From Candidatus Lachnoclostridium avicola (GTDB lineage: Bacteria > Bacillota > Clostridia > Lachnospirales > Lachnospiraceae): a stretch of DNA of 64,000 nt. The stretch lies in NCBI GenBank assembly GCA_019114465.1, contig DXFM01000022.1:1-64000 (forward strand). The letters are read 5' to 3'. This document shows positions 24,304 through 34,046 of this stretch, piece by piece. The notes beneath the pieces were generated by a model that made no database searches, was not told the origin of the DNA, and saw nothing but the letters and a program-made list of their open reading frames with translations. Made by a program: the position numbers and the translations under genes. The number at the start of each line of letters is the position of its first letter. Position 1 is the stretch's first letter.

Positions 24304-24987
24304 ATGATGCAGATTGCAGATATATTGACAGCCAATTTTCCGGCGCTGATGTCAGCGCTGATGGTGACGCTCAGGCTGACGGTGGTCAGTTTGTTTTTTG
24401 CCACAATAATCGGGGTGATTTTCGGCCTGTTTAAGGTATCCGGAAATAGGATCCTGAAGTTTGTGGCCGACATTTATATTGACATTATCCGGGGAACGCC
24501 GCTCATGGTGCAGACGATGATCATCTACTATGGAGTGGGGCAGGTGCTGCGTCCCATGGGATTTATGTGGGCCAATTTCGGCGGATCCTTCGCAGCGGCG
24601 GCGGTGACGCTGAGCCTGAACGCGGGAGCCTACATGGCGGAAATTATCCGGGGCGGCATAGAGGCTGTGGATAAGGGGCAGATGGAGGCGGCCAGAAGTC
24701 TGGGCATGTCCTACGGAAAGGCCATGAAAAAAATCATTCTTCCACAGGCTTTCCGCACCATGCTTCCGTCCATCATCAATCAGTTTATCATTTCCCTGAA
24801 GGATACTTCTCTGGTCTCTGTCATCGGCGTGTCGGAACTGACCAAACGGGGAAACGTGATGACGGCCAATGCGGCCGCCCGTTCCATGGCGATCTGGGTG
24901 ACTATCGCCCTGTTCTACCTGGTGATCTGCACCATTCTTTCCAGGGTGGCAAAAATTATGGAGAGGAGAGTGTCCTATGGAAGGTAA
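24304..24987 (+). CDS. Amino-acid ABC transporter permease
   Basis: A 227-residue GlnP/HisM-type inner-membrane permease with about five membrane helices. It starts [20 protein letters not shown] and carries the family loop [11 protein letters not shown] after the second helix. The EAA loop that docks the ATPase reads [20 protein letters not shown], and [16 protein letters not shown] completes the family pattern. It should form a homodimer that moves a polar amino acid delivered by the lipoprotein. Its 3' end overlaps the ATPase gene by 11 bases, so the two are translationally coupled. The tandem ATGs at 24304 and 24307 are both plausible starts. Confidence 0.9.
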   Translation: MMQIADILTANFPALMSALMVTLRLTVVSLFFATIIGVIFGLFKVSGNRILKFVADIYIDIIRGTPLMVQTMIIYYGVGQVLRPMGFMWANFGGSFAAAAVTLSLNAGAYMAEIIRGGIEAVDKGQMEAARSLGMSYGKAMKKIILPQAFRTMLPSIINQFIISLKDTSLVSVIGVSELTKRGNVMTANAAARSMAIWVTIALFYLVICTILSRVAKIMERRVSYGR

Positions 24988-25708
24988 AATTGTGGTCAGA
25001 AATCTGAAAAAGAATTTCGGCCGTCTGGAGGTTTTAAAGGATATCAACCTTGAGATCGGGGAGGGAGAGGTGGTCTGCCTGATCGGGCCGTCCGGTTCCG
25101 GAAAGAGCACTTTTCTGCGCTGTCTAAATCGTCTGGAGGACATCACCGGCGGGCTGGTGATGGTGGACGGCCACGCCATGTCCGACAAAAAGATCAATCT
25201 CAATAAAATCAGGGAAAACATTGGCATGGTATTTCAGCATTTCAATCTGTTTCCCCATCTGACTGTGATGGAAAACATCACCATTGCCCCTGTGGAGCTG
25301 AAAAAGATGACAAAAGCGGAGGCGCGGGAGAAGGCGATGGAGCTGCTGGATAAAGTAGGTCTGGCAGATAAGGCGGACGCCTATCCGGCACAGCTGTCCG
25401 GCGGTCAGAAGCAGCGGGTAGCCATTGCCAGAGCTCTTGCCATGAATCCTGATATTATGCTTTTTGATGAGCCCACGTCCGCGCTGGATCCGGAAATGGT
25501 GGGAGAGGTGCTGGAAGTGATGAAGCAGCTGGCAGCTGACGGCATGACCATGGTGGTGGTAACCCATGAAATGGGCTTTGCCAGAGAGGTGGCTGACCGG
25601 GTCATTTTCATGGATGGAGGCTATATTGTGGAAGAAGGAACGCCGGAGGAGGTATTCGGCCATCCGAAGGAGGAGAGAACCATCAGCTTTCTCAACAAGG
25701 TGCTGTGA
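24977..25708 (+). CDS. glnQ: Amino-acid ABC transporter ATP-binding protein
   Basis: A 243-residue ABC ATPase. Walker A is GPSGSGKST, the Q-loop is [15 protein letters not shown], the signature is [15 protein letters not shown], Walker B is [14 protein letters not shown] and the switch is [12 protein letters not shown]. The FQ.FNLFPH and EPTSALDPE forms mark the polar amino-acid (GlnQ/ArtP/HisP) subfamily. It overlaps the permease gene by 11 bases and pairs with it on the cytoplasmic side of the membrane. The gene symbol is given for the subfamily; glutamine as the substrate is not proven. Confidence 0.9.
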   Translation: MEGKIVVRNLKKNFGRLEVLKDINLEIGEGEVVCLIGPSGSGKSTFLRCLNRLEDITGGLVMVDGHAMSDKKINLNKIRENIGMVFQHFNLFPHLTVMENITIAPVELKKMTKAEAREKAMELLDKVGLADKADAYPAQLSGGQKQRVAIARALAMNPDIMLFDEPTSALDPEMVGEVLEVMKQLAADGMTMVVVTHEMGFAREVADRVIFMDGGYIVEEGTPEEVFGHPKEERTISFLNKVL

Positions 25709-25776
25709 GGGGAGAAACTGCCCCGATTCTGCAGAGAAGTTGTCGAAACATTTTGCTGCTGCTCGGAAAGTTTTGC

Positions 25777-25804
25777 TTGCCAAATAAAAAATTTATGGTA
25801 TAAT
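25777..25804 (+). promoter_or_regulatory. Promoter of tRNA-Gly
   Basis: TTGCCA (25777-25782), 16 bases, TATAAT (25799-25804) with a TGG just before it (extended -10). About 20 bases before the tRNA. Confidence 0.65.
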
Positions 25805-25823
25805 AAATCATGTTCCGATATAA

Positions 25824-25894
25824 GCAGATGTAGTTCATCGGTAGAATATCAGCTTCCCAAGCTGAGGAGGCGGGTTCGATTCCCGTCATCTGCT
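25824..25894 (+). tRNA. tRNA-Gly (anticodon CCC)
   Basis: Acceptor GCAGATG pairs with CATCTGC, discriminator T; anticodon stem TCAGC/GCTGA around loop TTCCCAA gives CCC (reads GGG); T-arm CGGG-TTCGATT-CCCG. No encoded CCA; a T-rich run follows directly and may end transcription. Confidence 0.9.
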
Positions 25895-25938
25895 TTTCTT
25901 TTTTTGTCATTTCTGAGCATCCTCTGCAAAGGTTTCCG

Positions 25939-27672
25939 GTGTTTTACAATCCTGAACGGAAAAATAGGGCTGCCGGCGGCACCTGCTGCGGGCTGATGGA
26001 GACGGCTGTGGACCGGCAGGGGCTCAGACTACTATTAACTTTTACATGGCTTGCCCGGCGGGGAAGGAGCAGAGAGACAGGCGTGTTTGGAGAACAGTGG
26101 AGGAGATTTGCGGACAACTGGAGAGAATTTCTGAGACAGGAACGGGGGATGGTCTGCTTGACCATCTTTGCCGTTCTGTTTGTCTATGGGATGCGGCTTG
26201 CCGGGGCGGACCTGTCCATTGACACGGAGATCATGCTGAACGATCAGCAGGAGGTGCTGGATTCCTGGATCGGCATCGGGCGCTTCGGGCTGGTGTTCAC
26301 CAAGAAGCTGTTCGGCTTTGCGAGACTGGTGCCCTGGACGGAGAATCTGATGATGATTCTGGCCCTGATGGGAACGGGAGCTGCGCTCTCCTTCGCGGTC
26401 TGGGACTGGTGCGGACGCCGGGAACATTTTTCTCTGGCCTGGCGGCTGATTCCCGCCCTCTATCTGACCGGCCCCTGCTTCGCGGAGCAGTTTCACTTTA
26501 CTCTCCAGGCTTTCCCGGTGGCTTTTGCCATGGGACTGGCGGTGGCAGCCGTATACTTTATGGAGAAATGGGCATGGAAAAAGGAGAGCCCCCTGTGGCT
26601 CCTTCTGGGGGTATGCCTGGGCGTCTGGGCGGCGGGGACCTACCAGGTGCTGGCGGCGTCCCTGGTGGCGCTGTTTGTCATGGCCTATTTCCTCAGAATT
26701 ATGGGAGAGGAGAGAAACGGGGGATTCCTGGCAGCCGGACTGCGGTCTGCGGCGGCTTTTGCAGTCTGCTTTGTTCTGTATGTTCTGCTGTCTGAGGCGG
26801 TAAAGGCAGTGACGGGATGTTACTCCCAGTATGTGGAGGGCCAGATGCACTGGTCGGAGGGAATACGGATCTGCCTTCATTATATCTATAACGATGTGAT
26901 GCGGATTTTAAACAGCACGGAAATTTTTTATCATCCGTGGACCGGGGCCGTGCTGGCGGCATTTGTGCTGACAGCCGGGTGGAAGATCATCCGGATGGAC
27001 GGAGGCGCAGAGCGGAAGCTGTGCGCCTGCTTCAGCCTGGGAATGACGGCGGCGGCTCCTTTCTATCTGACGGTGGCCACCGGATATTATCAGCCGGCCA
27101 GAGCCCAGATGGTTTATCCTCTGGCCTTTGCTTTCTGGACTGTTTATCTGACGGCGGCTGTGAAGGGATGGATGTCAGGAAAAGGGCGGCCGGCTGTGAG
27201 AAAAATTGCAGTTGGCGTTCTTTGTGTGGCCTGCGGGGTGATCGCTCTGGGACAGGCGCAGGTGACTACCGGCCTCTTCCGCACGGCGGAGGAGGTCAGC
27301 AGGAATGATCAGCTTCTGCTGAACCGGATATATGCCCGGGTGGAGGAAGTGGCGGACACGGAGGACATGGATCAGGTGATGATCCTGTTGGTGGGAAAGA
27401 AGGATCCCGTCCTTCCGGAGGACAGTCTGATGGGAGATACCATCGGCTATTCCTTTTTTAACTGGGGAGACGAGCTGGTGGGAGTGACCGGAAGAATTTT
27501 CACGGAAAACGGCCTGGGACGGGTGCTGGGAATGGAGTACGGTCAGGTGAACGTGGAATCCTATGAAAATGCAGTCAAGTCCGCGGCGGGAAGGCCCAGC
27601 TGGCCGGCGAAGGACAGCGTCTGGGAAGTGAGTCGGGGAGTGATCGCCGTGAAGCTGAGCGAGCCGGACTGA
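25939..27672 (+). CDS. GtrII-like glucosyltransferase-domain membrane protein
   Basis: A protein of up to 577 residues with about ten or more membrane helices. The first cytoplasm-to-membrane unit reads LFVYGMRLAGADLSIDTEIM, then NDQQEVLDSWIGIGRFGLVF, the D...R/GRFG pattern of the GtrII-type family (O-antigen glucosyltransferase-like, usually annotated 'glucosyltransferase domain-containing protein'). Such proteins are thought to add glucose from a polyprenyl carrier to surface polysaccharides. The final 120 residues form an external soluble domain. The start is uncertain: a GTG at 25939 opens the frame with a weak AAAGG, while several ATGs downstream (25996 onward) lack good sites. It lies between tRNA-Gly and topoisomerase IV and appears to be monocistronic. 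Confidence 0.7.
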   Translation: MFYNPERKNRAAGGTCCGLMETAVDRQGLRLLLTFTWLARRGRSRETGVFGEQWRRFADNWREFLRQERGMVCLTIFAVLFVYGMRLAGADLSIDTEIMLNDQQEVLDSWIGIGRFGLVFTKKLFGFARLVPWTENLMMILALMGTGAALSFAVWDWCGRREHFSLAWRLIPALYLTGPCFAEQFHFTLQAFPVAFAMGLAVAAVYFMEKWAWKKESPLWLLLGVCLGVWAAGTYQVLAASLVALFVMAYFLRIMGEERNGGFLAAGLRSAAAFAVCFVLYVLLSEAVKAVTGCYSQYVEGQMHWSEGIRICLHYIYNDVMRILNSTEIFYHPWTGAVLAAFVLTAGWKIIRMDGGAERKLCACFSLGMTAAAPFYLTVATGYYQPARAQMVYPLAFAFWTVYLTAAVKGWMSGKGRPAVRKIAVGVLCVACGVIALGQAQVTTGLFRTAEEVSRNDQLLLNRIYARVEEVADTEDMDQVMILLVGKKDPVLPEDSLMGDTIGYSFFNWGDELVGVTGRIFTENGLGRVLGMEYGQVNVESYENAVKSAAGRPSWPAKDSVWEVSRGVIAVKLSEPD

Positions 27673-27684
27673 GCCGGGAACTTC

Positions 27685-27713
27685 TTGCCAAAACGGCGGC
27701 TTTATGACATAAT
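27685..27713 (+). promoter_or_regulatory. Promoter of parE-parC
   Basis: TTGCCA (27685-27690), 17 bases, CATAAT (27708-27713) with TGA before it (extended -10). Confidence 0.55.
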
Positions 27714-27758
27714 CGAACGTGTGCAAAGGGAAGAATACAAGATTTGGAGGCATTACCA

Positions 27759-29678
27759 ATGGCGAAAACACAATACAATGCGGACAGCATCACGGTGCTG
27801 GAGGGATTGGAGGCAGTCCGGAAGCGCCCCGGCATGTACATCGGCAGCGTGGGAACCAAGGGACTGAACCATCTGATCTATGAAATCGTGGACAACGCGG
27901 TGGACGAGCACCTGGCTGGCTTCTGCAACGAGATCTGGGTAACTCTGGAAGCAGACGGATCCTGTACGGTGAAGGACAGCGGACGGGGAATTCCGGTGGA
28001 GATGCACAAAAAAGGCGTTTCCGCGGCGCGGGTGGTGCTTGCGACTCTTCACGCCGGAGGAAAATTTGACAATGAGGCGTATAAGACCAGCGGAGGTCTT
28101 CACGGCGTGGGATCTTCTGTGGTCAATGCCCTTTCCGAGCGGATGGATGTGAAGATCTACCGGAATGGATTTATCTATCACGACGCCTATGAAAAGGGAG
28201 TCCCGGTGGTGGAGCTGGAAAACGGCCTGCTTCCGGTGCTGGGAAAGACAAAGGAGACGGGAACAGAGATCAATTTCCTGCCGGACGGCGAGATCTTTGA
28301 AAAAACCAGATTTAAAGCGGAATGGCTGAAAAGTCGTCTTCATGAGACGGCTTATTTAAATCCCAGGCTGATGATTCACTATGCCAACAGGAGAGCTGGC
28401 GAGGAGGAACAGGTGGATTACCACGAGCCGGACGGGATCGTGGCCTACGTGAGAGAGCTGAATTCCGGAAAAGAAGCGATCCACGAGCCCATTTACTATA
28501 AGGGCACGTCGGAAAAAATCGAGGTGGAGGTGGCCATCCAGTTTGTGGACGCCTTTGAGGAGAACACCCTGGGATTCTGCAACAATATTTTCACCCAGGA
28601 GGGCGGTACCCACCTGATGGGATTTAAGACCCGTTTTACTCAGCTGATCAACAGCTATGCCAGAGAGCTGGGCATTTTGAAGGAGAAGGACGCCAATTTT
28701 ACCGGTGCGGACACCAGAAACGGCATGACGGCCATTGTGGCGGTAAAGCATCCGGATCCCATTTTTGAGGGACAGACAAAGACGAAGCTGGCCAGCGCCG
28801 ACGCCACGAAGGCGGTGTTCTCCGTCACCGGCGACGAGCTGACCAGGTATTTTGACCGAAATCTGGAGGTGCTCAAGGGCATTATCGGCTGCGCGGAGAA
28901 ATCGGCGAAGATCCGCAAGGCGGAGGAGAAGGCGAAGACCAACATGCTGTCAAAGTCCAAATTTTCCTTTGACAGCAACGGAAAACTGGCCAACTGCGAG
29001 AGCCGGGATCCGTCCAAATGCGAGATCTTCATTGTGGAGGGAGATTCCGCAGGGGGATCGGCAAAGACCGCCAGAAACCGCCAGTTCCAGGCCATTCTGC
29101 CCATCCGGGGCAAGATTTTAAACGTGGAGAAGGCGTCCATGGACAAGGTGCTGGGCAACGCGGAGATCAAGACCATGATCAATGCCTTCGGGTGCGGATT
29201 CTCCGAGGGCTATGGAAATGACTTTGACATTTCAAAACTCAGGTATGACAAGATTATTCTGATGACGGATGCGGATGTGGACGGAAGCCATATTGACACG
29301 CTGCTGCTCACCTTCCTCTACCGGTTCATGCCGGATTTGATTTACAACGGCCACGTGTACATCGCCATGCCGCCCCTCTACAAGGTGATTCCCAAAAAGG
29401 GGCAGGAGCAGTATCTCTACGATGACAAGGAGCTGGAGCGGTACCGGAAGACCCACACCGGGGAGTTCAGCCTCCAGCGGTACAAAGGTCTGGGAGAGAT
29501 GGACCCGGAGCAGCTGTGGGAGACCACCCTGGATCCGGAGCGCCGGGTGCTGAAGCAGGTGGAGATCGAGGATGCCCGCATGGCCTCTGAGATCACGGAA
29601 ATGCTCATGGGAAGCGACGTGCCGCCCAGACGGCAGTTTATCTATGACCATGCGGACGAGGCGGAGATTGACGCGTAA
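27759..29678 (+). CDS. parE: Topoisomerase IV subunit B (type IIA ATPase subunit)
   Basis: A 639-residue ATPase subunit of a type IIA topoisomerase. The GHKL ATP site is visible (EIVDNAVDEHLAG, then VKDSGRGIPVEMH and TSGGLHGVGSSVVNAL), as is the transducer. The TOPRIM domain has EIFIVEGDSAGGSAK and MTDADVDGSHI, and the C-terminal RYKGLGEMDPEQLWETT fits. With parC it cuts and passes duplex DNA to unlink chromosomes. The ATG at 27759 is used because TTGGAGG stands eight bases upstream. GyrB and ParE are hard to separate; the partner's lack of a GyrA box favours topoisomerase IV. Confidence 0.85.
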   Translation: MAKTQYNADSITVLEGLEAVRKRPGMYIGSVGTKGLNHLIYEIVDNAVDEHLAGFCNEIWVTLEADGSCTVKDSGRGIPVEMHKKGVSAARVVLATLHAGGKFDNEAYKTSGGLHGVGSSVVNALSERMDVKIYRNGFIYHDAYEKGVPVVELENGLLPVLGKTKETGTEINFLPDGEIFEKTRFKAEWLKSRLHETAYLNPRLMIHYANRRAGEEEQVDYHEPDGIVAYVRELNSGKEAIHEPIYYKGTSEKIEVEVAIQFVDAFEENTLGFCNNIFTQEGGTHLMGFKTRFTQLINSYARELGILKEKDANFTGADTRNGMTAIVAVKHPDPIFEGQTKTKLASADATKAVFSVTGDELTRYFDRNLEVLKGIIGCAEKSAKIRKAEEKAKTNMLSKSKFSFDSNGKLANCESRDPSKCEIFIVEGDSAGGSAKTARNRQFQAILPIRGKILNVEKASMDKVLGNAEIKTMINAFGCGFSEGYGNDFDISKLRYDKIILMTDADVDGSHIDTLLLTFLYRFMPDLIYNGHVYIAMPPLYKVIPKKGQEQYLYDDKELERYRKTHTGEFSLQRYKGLGEMDPEQLWETTLDPERRVLKQVEIEDARMASEITEMLMGSDVPPRRQFIYDHADEAEIDA

Positions 29679-29710
29679 ACAGGAACAACAGATGCAGGTA
29701 GGAGAGACAT

Positions 29711-31945
29711 ATGGCTGAGAAGATAATCAAAACGGAATATTCGGAGGAAATGCAGAAGAGCTACATGAATTACTCCATGAGCGTGATCACTGCAAGAGCC
29801 ATCCCTGACGCCAGGGACGGTTTAAAGCCGGTTCAGCGGAGAGTGCTCTACGATATGAGCGAACTGCGGCTGAGCCACGACAAGCCTCACAGAAAGTCTG
29901 CGCGTATTGTGGGAGATACCATGGGTAAATATCATCCCCATGGGGACAGTTCCATCTACGATACTCTGGTGGTCATGTCCCAGGTGTTTAAAAAGGGAAT
30001 GCCCCTGGTGGACGGCCACGGTAACTTCGGCTCCATTGAAGGAGACGGGGCGGCGGCCATGCGTTACACGGAAGCCAGACTGGAAAAGTTTACGGAAGAA
30101 GTCTATTTAAAGGACCTGGACAAGACGGTAAATTTCGTGCCCAACTACGATGAGACCGATAAGGAGCCGGAGGTGCTTCCGGTGCGGGTGCCCAACCTGC
30201 TGGTCAACGGCGCGGAGGGAATTGCCGTGGGCATGAGCACCAGCATTCCCTCCCACAACCTGGGAGAGGTCATCGACGCGGTACTGGCCTATATTGACAA
30301 TCCGGACATCACCACCCAGGAGCTCATGGAAAAAATGCCCGGGCCGGATTTCCCCACGGGAGGAATCATCGCCAACAAGAGCGAGCTTCCGGCCATCTAT
30401 GAGACCGGCTCCGGCAAGCTGAAAATGCGGGGCAGGATCGAGGTGGAACTGGGAAAGCGGAAAGCGGACCGGGACAAACTGGTGATCACAGAGATCCCCT
30501 ACACCATGGTGGGAACGGGCATCAATAAATTCCTGGTGGACGTGGCAGATCTGGTGGAATCCAAAAAGCTGACGGATGTGGTGGACATCTCCAATCAGTC
30601 CAGCAAAGAGGGAATCCGCATCGTCCTGGAGCTTAAAAAGGACGCGGATGTGGAGAAGATCAAGGCCATTCTTTACAAAAAGACTAAGCTGGAGGACACC
30701 TACGGCGTCAACATGCTGGCCATTGTAAATGGCCGGCCGGAGACGCTGAACCTGAAAGGAATCCTGAAAAATTTCCTGGAGTTTCAGTATGAGAACACCA
30801 CCAGAAAGTATCAGACTCTTCTGGAAAAAGAGGTGGAGAAAAAGGAGATTCAGGAAGGCCTGATCCGGGCCTGCGATATCATTGACCTGATTATCGCAGT
30901 GCTGCGGGGCTCCAGGAACCTGAAGGATGCCAAGGCCTGCCTGGTAAACGGAGATATTTCCAACATCCATTTCCGCACTCCGGGATTTGAGGAGGACGCC
31001 AAGCGGCTGTGTTTTTCCGAGCGTCAGGCCACGGCCATCCTGGAGATGAGAATGTACAAGCTCATCGGTCTGGAAATTCTGGCTCTGGAGAAAGAGCACA
31101 AGGAGACGCTGAAGAAAATCGACCGGTACCAGAAAATTCTCAAAAGCCGGAAAACCATGGACCAGGTGCTCAAGGAGGATCTGGCGGCTATCAAGGAGGA
31201 ATTTGCCACTCCCCGCCGCACGGTGATCGAGGACGGAAAGGAAGTCTCCTATGTGGAGGCGCCTGCGGCAGAGCAGCCGGTGGTGTTCGTCATGGACCGG
31301 TTCGGCTACTGCAAGACCCTGGACCAGTCGGTCTATGACCGGAATAAGGAGACGGTGGACAAGGAACACGTCCATGTGGTGGAGTGTATGAGCTCCGACC
31401 GGATCTGCCTGTTTACCAACACGGGAGTGATGTACCAGGTGAAGCTGGGGGACGTGCCGGCGGGAAAACTGCGGGATAAGGGCGTTCCCATCGACAACCT
31501 GAGCAAATTTGACGGCACAAAGGAGGAGATCCGCTACCTGGTCAACGGAGAACGGCTTTACGGCCAGACTCTGCTGTTTGCCACAAAAGAGGCGGCGGTA
31601 AAACGGGTGAGCGGAGCAGAATTCTGCACCAACAACCGGATGGTGGCGGCGACCAAGCTCCAGGAAGGGGATGAGGTGGCGGCGATTGAGCCGGTGAGGG
31701 AGGAGACGGATGTGATTCTCCAGACCGACGGAGGCGTGTTCCTGCGGTTCCCCCTGGAAGAAATTCCCGCCATGAAGAAGGCGTCCCGGGGCGTCCGGGG
31801 AATTCACTTAAATTCCGGGGAAAAATTGGAAAAAGTCTATTTATTAGGAGACAATCCTGTAGTAGAATATAAGGGTAAGAACGTCCACCTAAACCGGCTG
31901 AAAGTCGGCAAAAGAGACGGAAAAGGAAGCCGGGTGCGGCTGTAG
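29711..31945 (+). CDS. parC: Topoisomerase IV subunit A (DNA-cleaving subunit)
   Basis: A 744-residue subunit that breaks and rejoins DNA. The winged-helix region reads [20 protein letters not shown] and [15 protein letters not shown] (the quinolone-determining segment), and the catalytic tyrosine is Y119 in [10 protein letters not shown]. The tower and coiled-coil follow ([17 protein letters not shown] region) and then a beta-pinwheel C-terminal domain. That domain shows no QRRGGKG-type GyrA box, so decatenation by topoisomerase IV is more likely than supercoiling by gyrase. It starts 32 bases after parE with GGTAGGAGAG upstream. A second gyrA/gyrB pair would be expected near dnaA outside the window. 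Confidence 0.85.
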   Translation: MAEKIIKTEYSEEMQKSYMNYSMSVITARAIPDARDGLKPVQRRVLYDMSELRLSHDKPHRKSARIVGDTMGKYHPHGDSSIYDTLVVMSQVFKKGMPLVDGHGNFGSIEGDGAAAMRYTEARLEKFTEEVYLKDLDKTVNFVPNYDETDKEPEVLPVRVPNLLVNGAEGIAVGMSTSIPSHNLGEVIDAVLAYIDNPDITTQELMEKMPGPDFPTGGIIANKSELPAIYETGSGKLKMRGRIEVELGKRKADRDKLVITEIPYTMVGTGINKFLVDVADLVESKKLTDVVDISNQSSKEGIRIVLELKKDADVEKIKAILYKKTKLEDTYGVNMLAIVNGRPETLNLKGILKNFLEFQYENTTRKYQTLLEKEVEKKEIQEGLIRACDIIDLIIAVLRGSRNLKDAKACLVNGDISNIHFRTPGFEEDAKRLCFSERQATAILEMRMYKLIGLEILALEKEHKETLKKIDRYQKILKSRKTMDQVLKEDLAAIKEEFATPRRTVIEDGKEVSYVEAPAAEQPVVFVMDRFGYCKTLDQSVYDRNKETVDKEHVHVVECMSSDRICLFTNTGVMYQVKLGDVPAGKLRDKGVPIDNLSKFDGTKEEIRYLVNGERLYGQTLLFATKEAAVKRVSGAEFCTNNRMVAATKLQEGDEVAAIEPVREETDVILQTDGGVFLRFPLEEIPAMKKASRGVRGIHLNSGEKLEKVYLLGDNPVVEYKGKNVHLNRLKVGKRDGKGSRVRL

Positions 31946-31980
31946 GCCGGCCCGAAACAAAGGAGAAGGAGGAGATTTAT

Positions 31981-32700
31981 ATGCCAACACTGACAATTCC
32001 CACACCCCACATGGAGGCGAAGGTAGGAGACATTGCGGAGACTGTCCTGCTGCCGGGAGATCCCCTGAGAGCGAAATTTATCGCTGAAAACTTCCTGAAG
32101 GATGCGGTGCAGTTCAACGCCGTGAGAAATATTTTCGGCTACACGGGAACCTACAATGGCAAGAGAGTTTCTGTAATGGGAACCGGAATGGGCTGCCCGT
32201 CCATTGGAATTTATTCTTATGAGCTGATCCACGGATACGGCTGCAAGAACCTGATCCGTATCGGATCCGCGGGAGCGTTAAATCCCGACGTTAAGGTGAA
32301 GGATCTGGTATTCGGTATGGGTTCCTGCACCACGTCCAACTATGTAAAGCAGTTCCGTCTTCCTGGAGATTACTCCTGCATCTGCAGCTTTGAGCTGCTG
32401 GAGAAGGCTGTGGCGGCTGCCAGAGAGAAGAACCTGCGGTTCCACGTAGGCAATCTGCTCTGCTCCGATATGTTCTACACTCCGGATATGCCCCAGATTG
32501 GAACTTCCTGGAGCGATATGGGCGTTCTGGCAGTGGAGATGGAGTCCGCAGCTCTTTACAGCAATGCTGCCGCTGCAGGCGTCAATGCTCTCTGCATCGT
32601 GACCATCTCTGATTCCGATATTACAGGAGAGGCCATGACCGCCAAGGAGAGACAGGAAAGCTTCACTGATATGATGGAGGTAGCTCTGGCTCTGGCGTAA
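31981..32700 (+). CDS. deoD: Purine-nucleoside phosphorylase, DeoD type
   Basis: A 239-residue cytosolic enzyme that splits purine (deoxy)nucleosides with phosphate in purine salvage. Family landmarks in order: TPHMEAKVGDIAETVLLPGD (phosphate-binding loop GDPLRA), MGTGMGCPSIGIYSYELI, IRIGSAGAL, the sugar-contact VLAVEMESAALYS and the purine-contact TISDSDITGE with its catalytic aspartate. Length is normal for the hexameric bacterial class. AAGGAGAAGGAGGAG precedes the ATG. It lies 35 bases after parC and may be read through from it, as no terminator separates them. Two overlapping inverted repeats follow it. Confidence 0.95.
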   Translation: MPTLTIPTPHMEAKVGDIAETVLLPGDPLRAKFIAENFLKDAVQFNAVRNIFGYTGTYNGKRVSVMGTGMGCPSIGIYSYELIHGYGCKNLIRIGSAGALNPDVKVKDLVFGMGSCTTSNYVKQFRLPGDYSCICSFELLEKAVAAAREKNLRFHVGNLLCSDMFYTPDMPQIGTSWSDMGVLAVEMESAALYSNAAAAGVNALCIVTISDSDITGEAMTAKERQESFTDMMEVALALA

Positions 32701-32767
32701 CCTGAGGTGTCCGGCAAAAGGCTGTTTCTGTAAATATGGCGGCAGTCTGTCGGATTGATCGCGAAAA

Positions 32768-32824
32768 ATAAGGCGCATGTCTCTTCGGGGGTGTGCGCCT
32801 TATGCGTACATTTGTGCGCATAAG
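32768..32824 (+). repeat. Two overlapping, mutually exclusive inverted repeats
   Basis: ATAAGGCGCA (32768-32777) pairs with TGCGCCTTAT (32794-32803). CTTATGCG (32799-32806) pairs with CGCATAAG (32817-32824). The second stem's left arm lies in the first stem's right arm, so only one can form. On the minus strand the first hairpin is followed by a T run. No T run follows on the plus strand. Confidence 0.5.
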
Positions 32825-32836
32825 ACAAAAAAGTAC

Positions 32837-32865
32837 TTGAATTTTTCTCATGGTTGTTATAGGAT
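32837..32865 (+). promoter_or_regulatory. Promoter of asd
   Basis: TTGAAT (32837-32842), 17 bases, TAGGAT (32860-32865), about 40 bases before the ATG. The -10 is imperfect. Confidence 0.45.
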
Positions 32866-32907
32866 AGGAGAAAAATGTCCCCGGGACTGGAAAAAAGGAG
32901 AATCATT

Positions 32908-33993
32908 ATGGATAGAAAACTGAGAGTAGGCGTTCTGGGCGCCACAGGTATGGTAGGGCAGCGCTTCATATCTCTTCTGGAAAATCATCCCTGGTATGAG
33001 GTGGTGACGGTGGCAGCCAGCCCCCGTTCGGCAGGCAAAAGCTATGAGGAAGCAGTGGCGGGCCGTTGGAAAATGGCAGCGCCCATGCCGGAGGCAGTGA
33101 AAAAGCTGACGGTGATGGATGTGAATGAGGTGGAGAAGGTGGCGTCCACCGTCGATTTTGTGTTCAGCGCCGTGGATATGACGAAGGATCAGATCCGGGC
33201 CATTGAGGAAGCCTACGCCAGAACGGAGACTCCGGTGGTGTCCAACAACAGCGCTCATCGCTGGACTCCGGACGTTCCCATGGTGATTCCGGAGGTAAAT
33301 CCGGAACATTTTCAGGTGATTGCCGCTCAGAAGAAGCGGCTGGGAACGGAGCGGGGATTTATTGCGGTAAAACCCAACTGCTCCATTCAGAGCTACGCCC
33401 CGGCTTTGGCCGCCTGGCGGGAGTTTGAGCCCTATGAAGTGGTGGCCACGACTTACCAGGCCATTTCCGGCGCGGGAAAGACTTTTCAGGATTGGCCGGA
33501 GATGGTGGAGAATATCATCCCCTACATCGGCGGTGAGGAGGAGAAGAGCGAACAGGAGCCGCTGCGGATTCTGGGCCGGGTGGAGAACGGCGAGATCGTG
33601 AAGGCAGCGGAGCCGGTGATCACCTGCCAGTGCATCCGTGTGCCCGTGCTGGACGGACATACGGCGGCGGTATTTGTAAAGTTCCGGAAAAAGGTGACGA
33701 AGGAAGAGCTGGTGGAGAAGCTGGTGAGCTTTCACGGACTTCCCCAGGAGCTGAAGCTGCCCAGCGCTCCCGCTCAGTTTATTCAGTACATGGAGGAGGA
33801 CGACCGTCCCCAGGTGAAGCTGGACGTGGATTTTGAAAAGGGAATGGGCATTTCCATTGGCCGTCTGAGAGAAGACACGGTGTATGACTGGAAATTTGTG
33901 GGCCTGTCCCACAATACGGTCCGGGGAGCTGCCGGCGGAGCGATCCTCTGCGCAGAGCTTCTCACCGCTCAGGGATATATCAGCGCGAAATAA
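32908..33993 (+). CDS. asd: Aspartate-semialdehyde dehydrogenase (archaeal/fungal-type)
   Basis: A 361-residue NADP enzyme that reduces aspartyl phosphate to the semialdehyde, feeding lysine/diaminopimelate, threonine and methionine. The nucleotide loop is VGVLGATGMVGQRF, the catalytic C158 is in VKPNCSIQ, and the histidine is in CIRVPVLDGH. The PNCSIQ form and length mark the archaeal/fungal branch rather than the Gram-negative one. The ATG at 32908 is preferred because AAAGGAG stands eight bases upstream; the frame is open earlier (32875) without a site. It has its own promoter and is followed within 55 bases by galM. Confidence 0.9.
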   Translation: MDRKLRVGVLGATGMVGQRFISLLENHPWYEVVTVAASPRSAGKSYEEAVAGRWKMAAPMPEAVKKLTVMDVNEVEKVASTVDFVFSAVDMTKDQIRAIEEAYARTETPVVSNNSAHRWTPDVPMVIPEVNPEHFQVIAAQKKRLGTERGFIAVKPNCSIQSYAPALAAWREFEPYEVVATTYQAISGAGKTFQDWPEMVENIIPYIGGEEEKSEQEPLRILGRVENGEIVKAAEPVITCQCIRVPVLDGHTAAVFVKFRKKVTKEELVEKLVSFHGLPQELKLPSAPAQFIQYMEEDDRPQVKLDVDFEKGMGISIGRLREDTVYDWKFVGLSHNTVRGAAGGAILCAELLTAQGYISAK

Positions 33994-34046
33994 AAGCCGG
34001 AGCGAAGTCAGGAGTAGAGGGAAAGCATAAGCGGAGGAAAAGTGCC

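Noticed and set aside
30107-31807. Long open frame opposite parC
   Set aside because: It mirrors a highly conserved coding gene, has no ribosome site or domain, and such antisense frames are a by-product of the codon bias here. The same applies to antisense frames opposite the adhesins, smc and the transporter genes.
27759-31945. Calling the topoisomerase pair gyrase
   Set aside because: The A subunit lacks a recognisable GyrA box in its C-terminal domain; topoisomerase IV fits better, though the call is not absolute.
32701-32907. Riboswitch or T-box ahead of asd
   Set aside because: The promoter lies only about 40 bases before the start, leaving no room for an aptamer; the upstream stems are outside the asd transcript.
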